Source: a marine bacterium B5-7 (GTDB taxonomy: Bacteria > Pseudomonadota > Gammaproteobacteria > Arenicellales > CAJQKF01). Taken from it: a stretch of DNA of 48,084 nt. Made by a program: the position numbers and the translations under genes. The DNA lies in NCBI GenBank assembly GCA_021604525.1, contig BQJD01000027.1, positions 1 through 48,084 of the forward strand, read 5' to 3'. The notes under the pieces were generated by a model. That model had not been told where the DNA came from. It searched no databases and saw nothing but the letters and a program-made list of their open reading frames with translations. Positions 34,590 through 43,639 of the stretch are shown here, piece after piece. Each line of letters opens with the position of its first letter. The first letter of the stretch is position 1.

Positions 34590-37006
34590 ACTCGCCCGCT
34601 GAGCAGTTTGTTGTCAGGATCGTACTGACACGGCTCGACAATAATTGCCGGGTATCGCTGACCCAGTACGCCGATCTCGACCGCTTCTCCTGGATTGGCA
34701 TGGCCTGGATCGATATAGGCGAAGGCAATATTTTTCTGAATCCGGTGTCCATACCCGCCTGAGGTCACCGTGCCGGTATGTCGGTTGTTAGCGAAGACCG
34801 GATCACCCGCCTGGGCCGAAGCAAGATCGCACGCCATGTTCATGGCGACGAATCGTTTCCGCAGACCTTGAGCGCTCTGCTTAACAAGTGTCTGTTTACC
34901 GATGAACTTCGACTTGTCAAGTTTGACGAATCGTTCGAGCCCGGCCTCGAGCGGGTTGTACTCATCAATCAGGTCGGCCTTCCAGTGCCGATATCCCTTT
35001 TCGAGTCGCATGGATTCGGTGGCATACAGGCCGAATGGTTGTAAACCAAACGGTTCCCCAGCCTCCTTAAGCAAATTCCACACAAGGAGCAACTGCGCAT
35101 TAGGTATATGAAGCTCAAAGGCAAGCTCACCACAATAGCTCACACTCATGGCCATCACTTCAGCATGACCCATGTACATTCTGCGTACCTGTAGCCAGGG
35201 AAATGCATCGCTTGACCAATCGCAACGTGGCGAAAGCGATTGCAACAGTTGTCGTGACCTCGGGCCTGCAATAACCAGGATCGTATAGTCGTTGGCGAGT
35301 TCGGTGAGTGTGACACCGCCTGGCATAAATCGCTCAAGCCAGTCGCGATCATGCCACTCCGATGCCGCCGCGGAACCATACCAGTAGCGATCCTGATCGA
35401 GTTTTGCAATAGTCGCTTCCGACAACACATGACCGTGCTCATTGAGCAGATAACATAGCCCCACTTTGCCAATGACTGATGGCAAATTCCCGCATACCAT
35501 CGTGTCAAGAAATTCGGCTGCTTTATGGCCTTGTATTTCAAATCGGTTAAATCCGGATACCTCCATTATGCCGACTCCATCGACCATGGACCTGACTTCC
35601 CGCGCGATGACATCGAACGTTTCTGTAAACCGGTAACCGGGAACATCGACAAAATCAGCGGAAGGTTTGAAGAACAGGACTCGTTCCCAGCCGTTGACCG
35701 TGCCGAACTCGGCATTCATGTCTTTCAACAACGAGTACAGAGGAGTCGTTCGAGCAAGCCGTGCAGCCGGACGATATTCGCCCGGCAGGTGATAATGGAA
35801 TTCGCGCTGGTAATCTTCGATTGCTTTCAGGACGGTATGTTCGGTATTGGCGTAGCCGGTAAAACGGCGTGGGTCGAGAAACCATGCATCCCATTCCGAT
35901 TGACCGTGGACAATGATTTCGGCGAGTACCTTGCCGTGACCGCCACCCTCGCCGATGCCGGCGCGAAGGCCGATGCACGCATAGGCATTGGTCACACCGG
36001 GAATCGGACCGACCAGTGGTGCGCCGTCAATGGTGTAGGTGATCGGACCATTGATCACGGTATGAATCCCTGCCTCGGTCAGACAGGGAAGACGTTTAAA
36101 TATCCCCTCCATATTATCGAGGCAGCGATCGAGATCCGATGGACACAGTGACTTGGTGAAGCCGGGATCGATTCCGGTCAATCCGAATGGCTTGCAACCT
36201 TGTTCATACACACCCACCAGCAAGCCGTGTTTTTCCTGGCGGGAATAGAAGTCATCTCCTGGATCGCGAATGATTGGTATGCGATGATCCAACGCTTCAA
36301 TCTCGGCGATGGTGTCGGTGAGAAAGTACATATGTTCCATCGACGTGACCGGGTGGCGCACGCCGAGCATTGCGCCAACTTCATTGACTCGATAGCCGCC
36401 GGCATTAACAACAATCTCGCAGACGATGTCGCCGTTTTTAGTATGCACTATGAACTCGCCGTTTGACTTGCGGGTAATATCTTCTACCGGGTTGAAGCGA
36501 TAGATTTCAGCGCCCCCCTGACGAGCGCGTCTGGCCAGTGCAAACGTGAGTTGTGCCGGATCGATATCGCCATCGAGGGGGTCCCACCATGCACCAAGCA
36601 GATCATGGGTATCCATAAGCGGGTGACGTCTGCCGACCTCATCGGCATCGATGAATTCGAACTCTACGCCGACGCCCATAGCCATGCCGATGAGGTGTCG
36701 ATAGGTATCCACCTGGTCCCTGGTGTATGCGAGACGCATACCGCCGGTGATGTGGTAATTGATTGGAAATTCTTCATCGCTGGCTAATTCGCGATAGAGA
36801 TTGATGCTGTGGCGCTTTAAGGCAACCATGGTCTGATTGGCGCCGAATTGGGTCACCTGGGCTGCGGCGTGCCAGGTGGAGCCGGAAGTCAGTTCATCAC
36901 GCTCTACCAAAACCACATCGTCCCATCCCTCGCGGGTGAGATGAAACAGGGTCGAACAACCGGCGATACCACCGCCAATCACAACTGCTCGGGCGTGACT
37001 CTTCAA
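34586..37006 (-). CDS. Dimethylglycine/sarcosine dehydrogenase-like flavoprotein with GcvT domain
   Basis: 806 residues. An FAD-dependent DAO domain (~1-370) begins VVIGGGIAGCSTLFHL and has SGSTWHAA; His46 is the position of the covalently flavinylated His in mammalian DMGDH. A GcvT-type folate-binding domain (~430-700, with ESMRLEKGYRHWKADL) and its C-terminal beta-barrel follow. It oxidatively demethylates N-methyl amino acids, and the C1 unit goes to tetrahydrofolate. The start is TTG at 37006, supported by GGAG 8 nt upstream; the nearby ATG (37020) is out of frame. It is coupled to the methyltransferase and divergent from a LysR gene. Confidence 0.88.
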   Translation of the reverse strand: MKSHARAVVIGGGIAGCSTLFHLTREGWDDVVLVERDELTSGSTWHAAAQVTQFGANQTMVALKRHSINLYRELASDEEFPINYHITGGMRLAYTRDQVDTYRHLIGMAMGVGVEFEFIDADEVGRRHPLMDTHDLLGAWWDPLDGDIDPAQLTFALARRARQGGAEIYRFNPVEDITRKSNGEFIVHTKNGDIVCEIVVNAGGYRVNEVGAMLGVRHPVTSMEHMYFLTDTIAEIEALDHRIPIIRDPGDDFYSRQEKHGLLVGVYEQGCKPFGLTGIDPGFTKSLCPSDLDRCLDNMEGIFKRLPCLTEAGIHTVINGPITYTIDGAPLVGPIPGVTNAYACIGLRAGIGEGGGHGKVLAEIIVHGQSEWDAWFLDPRRFTGYANTEHTVLKAIEDYQREFHYHLPGEYRPAARLARTTPLYSLLKDMNAEFGTVNGWERVLFFKPSADFVDVPGYRFTETFDVIAREVRSMVDGVGIMEVSGFNRFEIQGHKAAEFLDTMVCGNLPSVIGKVGLCYLLNEHGHVLSEATIAKLDQDRYWYGSAAASEWHDRDWLERFMPGGVTLTELANDYTILVIAGPRSRQLLQSLSPRCDWSSDAFPWLQVRRMYMGHAEVMAMSVSYCGELAFELHIPNAQLLLVWNLLKEAGEPFGLQPFGLYATESMRLEKGYRHWKADLIDEYNPLEAGLERFVKLDKSKFIGKQTLVKQSAQGLRKRFVAMNMACDLASAQAGDPVFANNRHTGTVTSGGYGHRIQKNIAFAYIDPGHANPGEAVEIGVLGQRYPAIIVEPCQYDPDNKLLSGRV

Positions 37007-37108
37007 GATCTTCTCTCCATTGATACGGGCCGGATGGCAATCATAACCACTGCCATATAGTCATATCATGAAAATTGGCTGGCAGTATTGGCAATGGAAA
37101 AAAATTGC

Positions 37109-37136
37109 ACTATGGTTTAGTATTTTTAAACTATGG
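37109..37136. promoter_or_regulatory. Candidate LysR binding region
   Basis: ACTATGG occurs at 37109-37115 and again at 37130-37136, exactly 21 bp apart (two helical turns). Between them lies GTTTA (37115-37119) with its inverted match TAAAC (37127-37131). It sits in the divergent region between the dehydrogenase and the LysR gene, 55 nt before the likely LysR start. This fits an autoregulatory LysR site, but is unproven. Confidence 0.4.
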
Positions 37137-37190
37137 CTCGATGCATTCCTGTTGGATCGAATCGATGTTGCAGCAAGAGTATGGGTCACG

Positions 37191-38123
37191 ATGAAACACA
37201 CACTGCCGCCGCTTGATAGCCTGAAGGTATTTGAATCTGCTGCCCGTCATCTGTCATTCACGCGGGCTGCCGATGAATTGTGTATTACCAAGGGCGCGGT
37301 GAGCTATCAGATCAGACGTCTCGAAGAGCGGCTTTGCGTCAGTTTGTTCAAGCGCGGGATCAGACAGGTTTTTCTGACCGATGCCGGACAGCTTCTTTAT
37401 CACTCAACAGAACGTTGGTTCAGGGAATTGTCCGATACGGTTAGCAAGATTAATCGAGCGGGAGAAAGATATCTGTCGATCGCTGCCACGACGTATGTCG
37501 CAGCACGTTGGTTGTCGCCTCGAATCGCCGGGTTCACCGCAAGCTATCCCGATGTGTCGATCGTGTTTCATCATACAGTCAACGGACCGGAATTTTCCCT
37601 GGACACGGTCGACATAGCCATACGCTGGCAACGCTGTATCAACTGTATCAACTGTATCAATAGTGACGATACCGATGATCATGCACGTGGTCATGAAGTA
37701 ACTGATTCGATAAACGATGTTGGTTATCTGCATGAGATGCCGATGTCGTTATATCCTGTTGCAGCGCCCTCGTTGGTCAGGGATATGCAGGCAAAGTCAA
37801 ACAAGGAATTATTTAAATCTCAAACCCTGTTGTGTGAAGAACGCGATCTCGATCTGTGGCGTGAATGGGATGACGGTCGTGGCTTGATCAACACTTGCAC
37901 ACGACGTGTCATCGCCGATGCCAACGTGCGTGTTCAGGCAGCAATCGATGGGCAGGGCTTGATACTGGCCGATGAATTAATGCGCGCTGAACTCGATAGC
38001 GGTGTGTTGATCAGGACTCATGAACATCAACTGGACGGTTACGGTTATGTCATCATGAGTTCGCCGCACCGCATCGCTGGCAGCGATGCAGCCACGCTGG
38101 TTTCATGGTTGATGGTGTCGTGA
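37191..38123 (+). CDS. LysR-family transcriptional regulator, GcvA-like
   Basis: About 310 residues from ATG 37191; an upstream in-frame ATG (37068) would place the candidate operator inside the gene and adds 41 atypical residues. The winged helix at ~1-60 (LPPLDSLKVFESAARHLSFTRAADELCITKGAVSYQIRRLEERL) is typical of GcvA/AmpR. The effector domain begins near 90 (DVSIVFHHTV). An unusual Cys-Ile-Asn repeat and a polar, acidic, His-rich insert follow IAIRWQR; the repeat is encoded by three perfect 9-bp units at 37634-37660. It probably controls the divergent dehydrogenase/methyltransferase pair and perhaps the transporter downstream. Confidence 0.86.
   Translation: MKHTLPPLDSLKVFESAARHLSFTRAADELCITKGAVSYQIRRLEERLCVSLFKRGIRQVFLTDAGQLLYHSTERWFRELSDTVSKINRAGERYLSIAATTYVAARWLSPRIAGFTASYPDVSIVFHHTVNGPEFSLDTVDIAIRWQRCINCINCINSDDTDDHARGHEVTDSINDVGYLHEMPMSLYPVAAPSLVRDMQAKSNKELFKSQTLLCEERDLDLWREWDDGRGLINTCTRRVIADANVRVQAAIDGQGLILADELMRAELDSGVLIRTHEHQLDGYGYVIMSSPHRIAGSDAATLVSWLMVS
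37634..37660 (+). repeat. Three perfect 9-bp tandem repeats inside the LysR gene
   Basis: CTGTATCAA is repeated three times without a gap (37634-37642, 37643-37651, 37652-37660). It keeps the reading frame and encodes consecutive Cys-Ile-Asn units in the loop of the effector domain. Slippage during replication could change the copy number without a frameshift. Confidence 0.8.
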
Positions 38124-38443
38124 AATCAGGGCACGACGTAGTCCAGTCGAGTTAAACCATTACCAACTTTAATCAAGTATTCAGTATCCCGGGTTTTTAA
38201 ATATGATTAAGTCATTGGTATTCACTAATCAGGCCGACGGATATCTGAAGACTACAGGTCACGTTCGAAGGATGTTCGGGCGTGTGCGGTGGCCATTTAT
38301 TGACCGTTACGGTTAATAGTGCTTAACTGTTAGCAGGATTAAATCTGCTTGTCGGTACACGCGCACGAAGTTTTGATCATGAAGTCGCGCCAGGGCAAGC
38401 CGATTGGTGACATAAAATAATTCCGAATTTGAGGAGCAACATC
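38124..38443. other. Gene-free stretch between LysR gene and second transporter
   Basis: 320 bases with no convincing reading frame. Near its middle is a near-palindrome TTGACCG-TTA-CGGTTAA (38300-38316; 6 of 7 pairs). Its TTGACC could be a -35 box with TTAACT (38323-38328) as -10 after 17 bp. This would be the promoter/operator of the transporter operon, about 115 nt upstream of the start. A GAGGAG ribosome site (38431-38436) ends the stretch. Apart from these I see nothing. Confidence 0.35.
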
Positions 38444-40030
38444 ATGAACGAGATCCAACGTCTTCAGAAAAAATTCGAGGCAGGTCGCATAAGCCGTCGC
38501 GAATTTATCTCACGCGCAACTGCCATCGGCGCTGCTGCAGCGGTACCGGGTTCACTGTTCAGCGGGCCTGCCGCCGCTGCGCCGAAGAAGGGCGGACATT
38601 TCAAGCTTGGCCTTGGTCAGGGTTCAACCACTGACTCGCTCGATCCGGCTACCTATCTCGATACCTACATGCAGACTATCGGTAACGCCGTCTACAGTTA
38701 CGTTGCGGTAGTCGACAATAACGGTGATATCGCTCCGGATCTTGCCGAAAGTATCGAACCATCACCCGATGCCAAGGTGTGGACCGCGAAGATACGCAAG
38801 GGCGTTGAGTTTCATGATGGCAAACCGGTTACCCCCGAAGATGTGATCGCAACCTATCAATATCACATGGGCGAGGAATCCAAGTCAGCAGCGAAGTCGT
38901 TACTCGCAGCAGTGACAGACATGAAAGTCGATGGGGACAACGTTGTATTTACGCTCTCTGCAGGCAACGCTGATTTTCCGTATATCATGACCGACTACCA
39001 TCTCGGTATTTTGCCCACGAAGGATGGCAAACCTGTTGATCCAACATCCGGTATCGGTTCAGGCGGTTATGCGGTAGAGACATATGATCCGGGCGTAAAG
39101 TCAATATTAAAGCGCAATCCCAATTACTATAACGACGATAACGCGCATTTTGATTCAATCGAATCATTGGTGATCAAGGATGTAGCGGCTCGCACTACCG
39201 CTCTGACCACGGGTGAGATTCATGCCATGAATCGTTGTGATCTCAAGACGGTACATTTGTTGAAGCGTCAAAAAGGTTTGCAAGTAATACAAACCACCGG
39301 TACCCAGCACTATTCGATGCCGATGATCACCAAGCAGGCGCCATTTGATGACAACAATATTCGCATGGCACTGAAACATGCGATTGATCGTGAGACGATC
39401 GTAAAAACCGTGTTACGTGGCTATGGGCAAGTAGGTAACGATCACCCCATTGGTCCGTCGCAGAAGTACTTCAATAAGGATTTGCCACAACGTGCCTATG
39501 ATCCGGACAAAGCCAGGTACTACCTGAAGCAGGCTGGTCTTGACTCGCTGAAGATTGATTTGTCGGCAGCCGATGCGGCATTTGCCGGTGCGGTTGATAC
39601 GGCAGTGCTGTTCAAGGAACATGCCGCCAAGGCTGGTATCGATGTTAACGTCATTCGAGAACCCGACGACGGTTATTGGTCGAACGTTTGGATGAACAAA
39701 CCGTTTTGCATGTGCTATTGGGGCGGCCGACCTACGGAGGACTGGATGTTCACCACTGCCTATGCTGCCGGTGCCGAATGGAACGATTCCTTCTGGTCGA
39801 ATGATCGATTCAATGAGTTGTTGCTGGCAGCCCGAGCCGAGCTGGATGAAAGCAAGCGTAGAACCATGTACTACGAGATGCAGGAAATCGTCAGCAACGA
39901 AGGTGGTGTGATGGTGCCGATGTTCGCCAGTTATGTTATGGCGGCTTCCGACAAAATCGGTATGCCCAAGCTGGCAGCCAACTGGGATATGGACGGTCTG
40001 AGGGCAATGATGCGGTGGTGGATGGTCTGA
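38444..40030 (+). CDS. Dipeptide-type ABC transporter binding protein with Tat signal (second system)
   Basis: About 528 residues from ATG 38444, with GAGGAG 7 nt upstream; an in-frame TTG at 38429 lies before that site. The N-terminus carries a twin-arginine motif, GRISRREFISRATAIG, and a cleavage region SGPAAAAP near 45, so the protein is probably exported folded. SBP family 5 features are DSLDPATYLDTY, EFHDGKPVTPEDVIATYQ and NNIRMALKHAIDRETI. It is first of four transporter genes. The adjacent betaine-type demethylation genes suggest a methylated amino compound as ligand, but family 5 proteins are too diverse to say. Confidence 0.9.
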   Translation: MNEIQRLQKKFEAGRISRREFISRATAIGAAAAVPGSLFSGPAAAAPKKGGHFKLGLGQGSTTDSLDPATYLDTYMQTIGNAVYSYVAVVDNNGDIAPDLAESIEPSPDAKVWTAKIRKGVEFHDGKPVTPEDVIATYQYHMGEESKSAAKSLLAAVTDMKVDGDNVVFTLSAGNADFPYIMTDYHLGILPTKDGKPVDPTSGIGSGGYAVETYDPGVKSILKRNPNYYNDDNAHFDSIESLVIKDVAARTTALTTGEIHAMNRCDLKTVHLLKRQKGLQVIQTTGTQHYSMPMITKQAPFDDNNIRMALKHAIDRETIVKTVLRGYGQVGNDHPIGPSQKYFNKDLPQRAYDPDKARYYLKQAGLDSLKIDLSAADAAFAGAVDTAVLFKEHAAKAGIDVNVIREPDDGYWSNVWMNKPFCMCYWGGRPTEDWMFTTAYAAGAEWNDSFWSNDRFNELLLAARAELDESKRRTMYYEMQEIVSNEGGVMVPMFASYVMAASDKIGMPKLAANWDMDGLRAMMRWWMV

Positions 40031-40059
40031 GTTACCGACATCAAGCCGGTTAAGACCTG

Positions 40060-41016
40060 ATGCACAAGGTTCTCATGTTGATAGCCCAGCGCCTCGCGCT
40101 GGGCTTCCTTGTCTTGTTTGTCGTCTCGCTGATCATCGCGGCAGGTGTCGACGCCCTACCGGGTGACCTGTGCCAGGAGATGCAGGGACAGGGTGCAACC
40201 GTTGAGACTCTCAAGGCATGCCGCGAGGAAATCGGACTCGATAAATCGCTACCGGTTCGTTATGTGGAATGGCTGGGCGGAATGCTCAAGGGAGACTTTG
40301 GTACTTCCCTCGCCAATGGCCGGGAGATCTCCGAGCTGATCGGCACGCGTCTTCAGAACACGTTTTTCCTTGCCATTCTTGCGGCACTGATATCCGTGCC
40401 GCTGGCATTGGTGCTGGGAGTGCTGGCTGCGCTATATAGAAACGGTATCTATGATCGCGCGGTCAATGTAGTGACCCTATCGTCAATTTCATTTCCGGAA
40501 TTTTTCATTGCCTATATTCTGATCCTGTTTTTCTCTGTCAATCTCGGTTGGTTTCCAAGTCTGTCCAACATCAGTCCGGAAATGTCCATTGCCGAAAAAG
40601 CCTACAAGAGCTTGTTGCCGGCGTTGACCCTGACGTTGGTGGTGGTCGCTCATATGATGCGAATGACTCGTGCGTCAATTATCAATCTTCTGGCTAGCCC
40701 GTATATCGAGATGGCAACTCTCAAGGGCATGACTCGTCGACGAATTATTGTCAAACACGCCTTGCCCAATGCCTGGGCGCCGATCGTTAATGTGGTTGTA
40801 CTCAACCTCGCCTATCTGATCGTCGGTGTAGTCATCGTCGAAGTGGTATTTGTCTATCCGGGTCTCGGCGAGTTGATGGTGGACTCGGTGCGCAAGCGGG
40901 ACATTCCGGTGGTTCAGGCCTGTGCAACTATTTTCGCGGCCACATACATCCTGTTGAATATGACCGCCGATATCCTTTCGATTATTACCAACCCACGGAT
41001 GCTGCACCCGAAATAG
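40060..41016 (+). CDS. ABC transporter permease, DppB-like (second system)
   Basis: 318 residues. The first transmembrane segment includes LALGFLVLFVVSLIIAAGVDALPGD, with the DppB-type ALPGDLCQEM in place of the usual VPGDP. The coupling loop is EMATLKGMTRRRIIVKHALPNAW (~226-248). About six membrane helices are visible. It forms the channel with the next gene product, which starts 9 nt after its stop. It differs clearly from the permease at 5163-6086, so the two transporters are separate systems, not a recent duplication. Confidence 0.92.
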   Translation: MHKVLMLIAQRLALGFLVLFVVSLIIAAGVDALPGDLCQEMQGQGATVETLKACREEIGLDKSLPVRYVEWLGGMLKGDFGTSLANGREISELIGTRLQNTFFLAILAALISVPLALVLGVLAALYRNGIYDRAVNVVTLSSISFPEFFIAYILILFFSVNLGWFPSLSNISPEMSIAEKAYKSLLPALTLTLVVVAHMMRMTRASIINLLASPYIEMATLKGMTRRRIIVKHALPNAWAPIVNVVVLNLAYLIVGVVIVEVVFVYPGLGELMVDSVRKRDIPVVQACATIFAATYILLNMTADILSIITNPRMLHPK

Positions 41017-41025
41017 ATAGCTAAC

Positions 41026-41973
41026 ATGACCGACAATAAAGACACATTGGGACAAACTGCCGACGCGGTGGCGCCGCCACCGCCGCGAAAGCGTCGTCTG
41101 TCGGATACGCTGAAAGCGCTTCGTAAAGCACCGCTATCGGCAAAGTTTGGCCTGGTAGTTATTGTCTTTTATGTCGTCATGGCTATTTTCGCGCCGGTAT
41201 TGACGCCCTTTGGTGAATCAGAAATCGTCTCTAATGAATATGAGCCCTGGGGTGTGGAAGTAGCGCATGAGACGGCAGGCGGTGGCAGCGAAACGGTGAC
41301 GTTAATGCTGGGCACCGACAACCTCGGTCGCGACATGCTCACCCGGTTGCTCTATGGTGCCCGCAATACAATCGGTATCGCCCTTCTCACTACCTGTCTT
41401 GCATTTCTACTGGGTGGAGTCGGCGGCATACTGGCAGCCACTCTCGGCGGATGGCCAGATCAAATACTGAGTCGTATTATCGATGTATTGATGGCGATAC
41501 CGGCGCTTATTTTTGCATTATTGTTACTGACCATTTTCGGTACCTCGGTCACTACACTGGTACTGGTTATTGCAGTACTCGATTCCACTCGTGTCTTCCG
41601 GTTGGCACGTGCCGTCAGTTTGAATGTTGTGGTGATGGATTTTATCGAGGCCGCTCGTCTGCGAGGTGAAGGGCTCGGCTGGATCACCCTTCGCGAAATA
41701 CTCCCTAACATTATGCCGCCACTGGTAGCCGAGTTCGGCCTGCGATTTTGTTTTGTCTTTTTGACAATCGCATCGTTGAGCTTTCTGGGGTTGGGTCTGC
41801 AGCCCCCCACAGCCGACTGGGGCAGTATGGTGCGCGATAATGCGACCCTCATCACTTATGGCGATATCACACCGTTGCTGCCGGCTGCTGCGATCGCATT
41901 GTTGACGGTAGGTGTTAATTTTGTCGTGGATTGGTTCTTGCACAAGACCAGCGGGTTACGCGATGACCAGTAG
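41026..41973 (+). CDS. ABC transporter permease, DppC-like (second system)
   Basis: 315 residues. A Pro-rich, basic cytoplasmic N-terminus (APPPPRKRRLSDTLKAL) precedes the first helix. The DppC hallmark GTDNLGRDMLTRLLYGARNT, coupling loop EAARLRGEGLGWITLREILPN and GLGLQPPTADWGSMV follow. The periplasmic segment after helix 1 is about 30 residues longer than in the first system's DppC. It overlaps the ATPase gene by 11 nt (41963-41973), indicating coupled translation. Confidence 0.92.
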   Translation: MTDNKDTLGQTADAVAPPPPRKRRLSDTLKALRKAPLSAKFGLVVIVFYVVMAIFAPVLTPFGESEIVSNEYEPWGVEVAHETAGGGSETVTLMLGTDNLGRDMLTRLLYGARNTIGIALLTTCLAFLLGGVGGILAATLGGWPDQILSRIIDVLMAIPALIFALLLLTIFGTSVTTLVLVIAVLDSTRVFRLARAVSLNVVVMDFIEAARLRGEGLGWITLREILPNIMPPLVAEFGLRFCFVFLTIASLSFLGLGLQPPTADWGSMVRDNATLITYGDITPLLPAAAIALLTVGVNFVVDWFLHKTSGLRDDQ

Positions 41974-43618
41974 CGATAATCATGACATGTTGCTGACGAT
42001 GCGCGGATTGCGTATCGAGGGACAGTCCGACGATGAGTGGAGTGAGATCGTCAAGGGAGTAGATATCGATCTGCATCGTGGCGAGGTGTTGGGACTGATC
42101 GGTGAATCCGGCGCCGGCAAGTCGACCATAGGGCTTGCAGCGATGGGTTATGCGCGACCGGGTTGCAAGATCTCAGGCGGGGAGATTATTTTCGATGGCA
42201 TCAACCTGCTTGAGATCAGTGAAGATGAGCGGCGCAAGCTTCGCGGCGTGCGAATTGCCTACGTGGCGCAAAGTGCTGCGGCATCGTTCAATCCCGCCCA
42301 TAGACTCATCGAGCAGTTTACCGAAGGTCCGGTAGAACATGGCGTCAGCAATCGCGCCACTGCTGAATCTGACGCCAAAACGTTATACGGAAAACTGCTC
42401 CTGCCCGATCCCGATAACATCGGCTATCGTTATCCGCATCAGGTTTCCGGTGGTCAGTTACAGCGTGCCATGACGGCGATGGCAATGGCTTGCCGACCCG
42501 ACCTCATTATCTTCGATGAACCAACGACGGCGCTTGATGTCACCACCCAGATCGAAGTGCTTGCGACCATCAAGAATATCGTTGAAGAATTCAACACTGC
42601 TGCGATTTACATTACTCACGATCTCGCCGTGGTTGCGCAGATGGCTGATCGAATCAAGGTGCTACGGTTTGGCGAAACGGTTGAGGAAGCCGATACGCGA
42701 ACGATCATGTCCCATCCAACGGAAGACTATACAAAAACATTGTGGGCTGTTCGAAGTTTCAAGAAAGAATCAGAAGGTGTCGCCAAGAGTGTCAAGCCGC
42801 TGGTCAGCGTGAAAAATGTAACGGCCGCCTACGGCGATGTTCCGGTATTGCATGAAGTATCGTTCGATATATATCGCGGTAAAACGGTGGCAGTTGTTGG
42901 TGAGTCCGGTTCCGGCAAGAGCACCACCGCACGCGTGATAACCGGCCTGTTACCGCCGCGTGAAGGCGCGGTGTATGTGAATGAATCAAAATTGCCGGGT
43001 GATTATCGACGGCGCAGCAAGGATCAGCTTCGACATGCCCAGATGATCTACCAGATGGCCGATACCGCGGTGAATCCACGACATCGGATTCGCGACATCA
43101 TCGGTCGCCCGGTGGCATTTTATCTGGGGCTGTCCGGCAACCAGCTTGAGCAGCGCATCCGTGACCTGCTGTCGATGATAGAGCTTGAGCCGGATGTTTA
43201 CATTGATCGTTATCCGGGTGAGTTATCTGGTGGTCAGAAGCAGAGAATCTGTATTGCCAGGGCATTGGCCGCAGAGCCCGAGTTCATTATCTGTGACGAA
43301 GTTACCTCGGCACTCGATCAGATTGTGGCTGAAGGCATTCTCAAACTACTGGACAGATTGCAGCGCGAGCTGGATCTTGCTTATATGTTTATTACCCACG
43401 ATCTTGCCACGGTGCGGGCGATCTCCGACGAAGTGGTGGTGATGCTCGAGGGTCGGATTGTAGAACAGGGTCCGCGTGAAGAAATGTTCAAGCCACCCCA
43501 TCACAAATACACCGACTTGTTGTTATCGTCCGTGCCGGAAATGGATCCGGACTGGCTGGATGAACTGATGGCGCAACGTCAGCGCGAAGGCGTCATGGAA
43601 TCGGCTTCCAGTTCCTGA
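41963..43618 (+). CDS. Fused double ATPase of the second dipeptide-type transporter (DppD-DppF fusion)
   Basis: 551 residues from ATG 41963; an earlier in-frame start at 41912 would lie deep inside the permease gene. Two complete ABC domains are joined in one chain. The first has Walker A GESGAGKST, signature VSGGQLQR and Walker B IIFDEPTTALD. The second, after ~residue 275, has GESGSGKST, LSGGQKQR and IICDEVTSALD. Both have switch-His ITHDLA. Between them the Cys-rich oligopeptide extension is reduced. The single chain replaces the two ATPases found in the first transporter and energises both permeases. Confidence 0.92.
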   Translation: MTSSDNHDMLLTMRGLRIEGQSDDEWSEIVKGVDIDLHRGEVLGLIGESGAGKSTIGLAAMGYARPGCKISGGEIIFDGINLLEISEDERRKLRGVRIAYVAQSAAASFNPAHRLIEQFTEGPVEHGVSNRATAESDAKTLYGKLLLPDPDNIGYRYPHQVSGGQLQRAMTAMAMACRPDLIIFDEPTTALDVTTQIEVLATIKNIVEEFNTAAIYITHDLAVVAQMADRIKVLRFGETVEEADTRTIMSHPTEDYTKTLWAVRSFKKESEGVAKSVKPLVSVKNVTAAYGDVPVLHEVSFDIYRGKTVAVVGESGSGKSTTARVITGLLPPREGAVYVNESKLPGDYRRRSKDQLRHAQMIYQMADTAVNPRHRIRDIIGRPVAFYLGLSGNQLEQRIRDLLSMIELEPDVYIDRYPGELSGGQKQRICIARALAAEPEFIICDEVTSALDQIVAEGILKLLDRLQRELDLAYMFITHDLATVRAISDEVVVMLEGRIVEQGPREEMFKPPHHKYTDLLLSSVPEMDPDWLDELMAQRQREGVMESASSS

Positions 43619-43639
43619 CTCGTACACACAAGCCCGGCG

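Noticed and set aside
37068-37190. Upstream start for the LysR gene
   Set aside because: The extra 41 residues are atypical for LysR and cover a likely operator. The winged helix starts just after ATG 37191.
37634-37660. CRISPR-like array
   Set aside because: The units are only 9 bp, contiguous without spacers, and in frame inside a gene. No cas genes or spaced repeats exist in the window.
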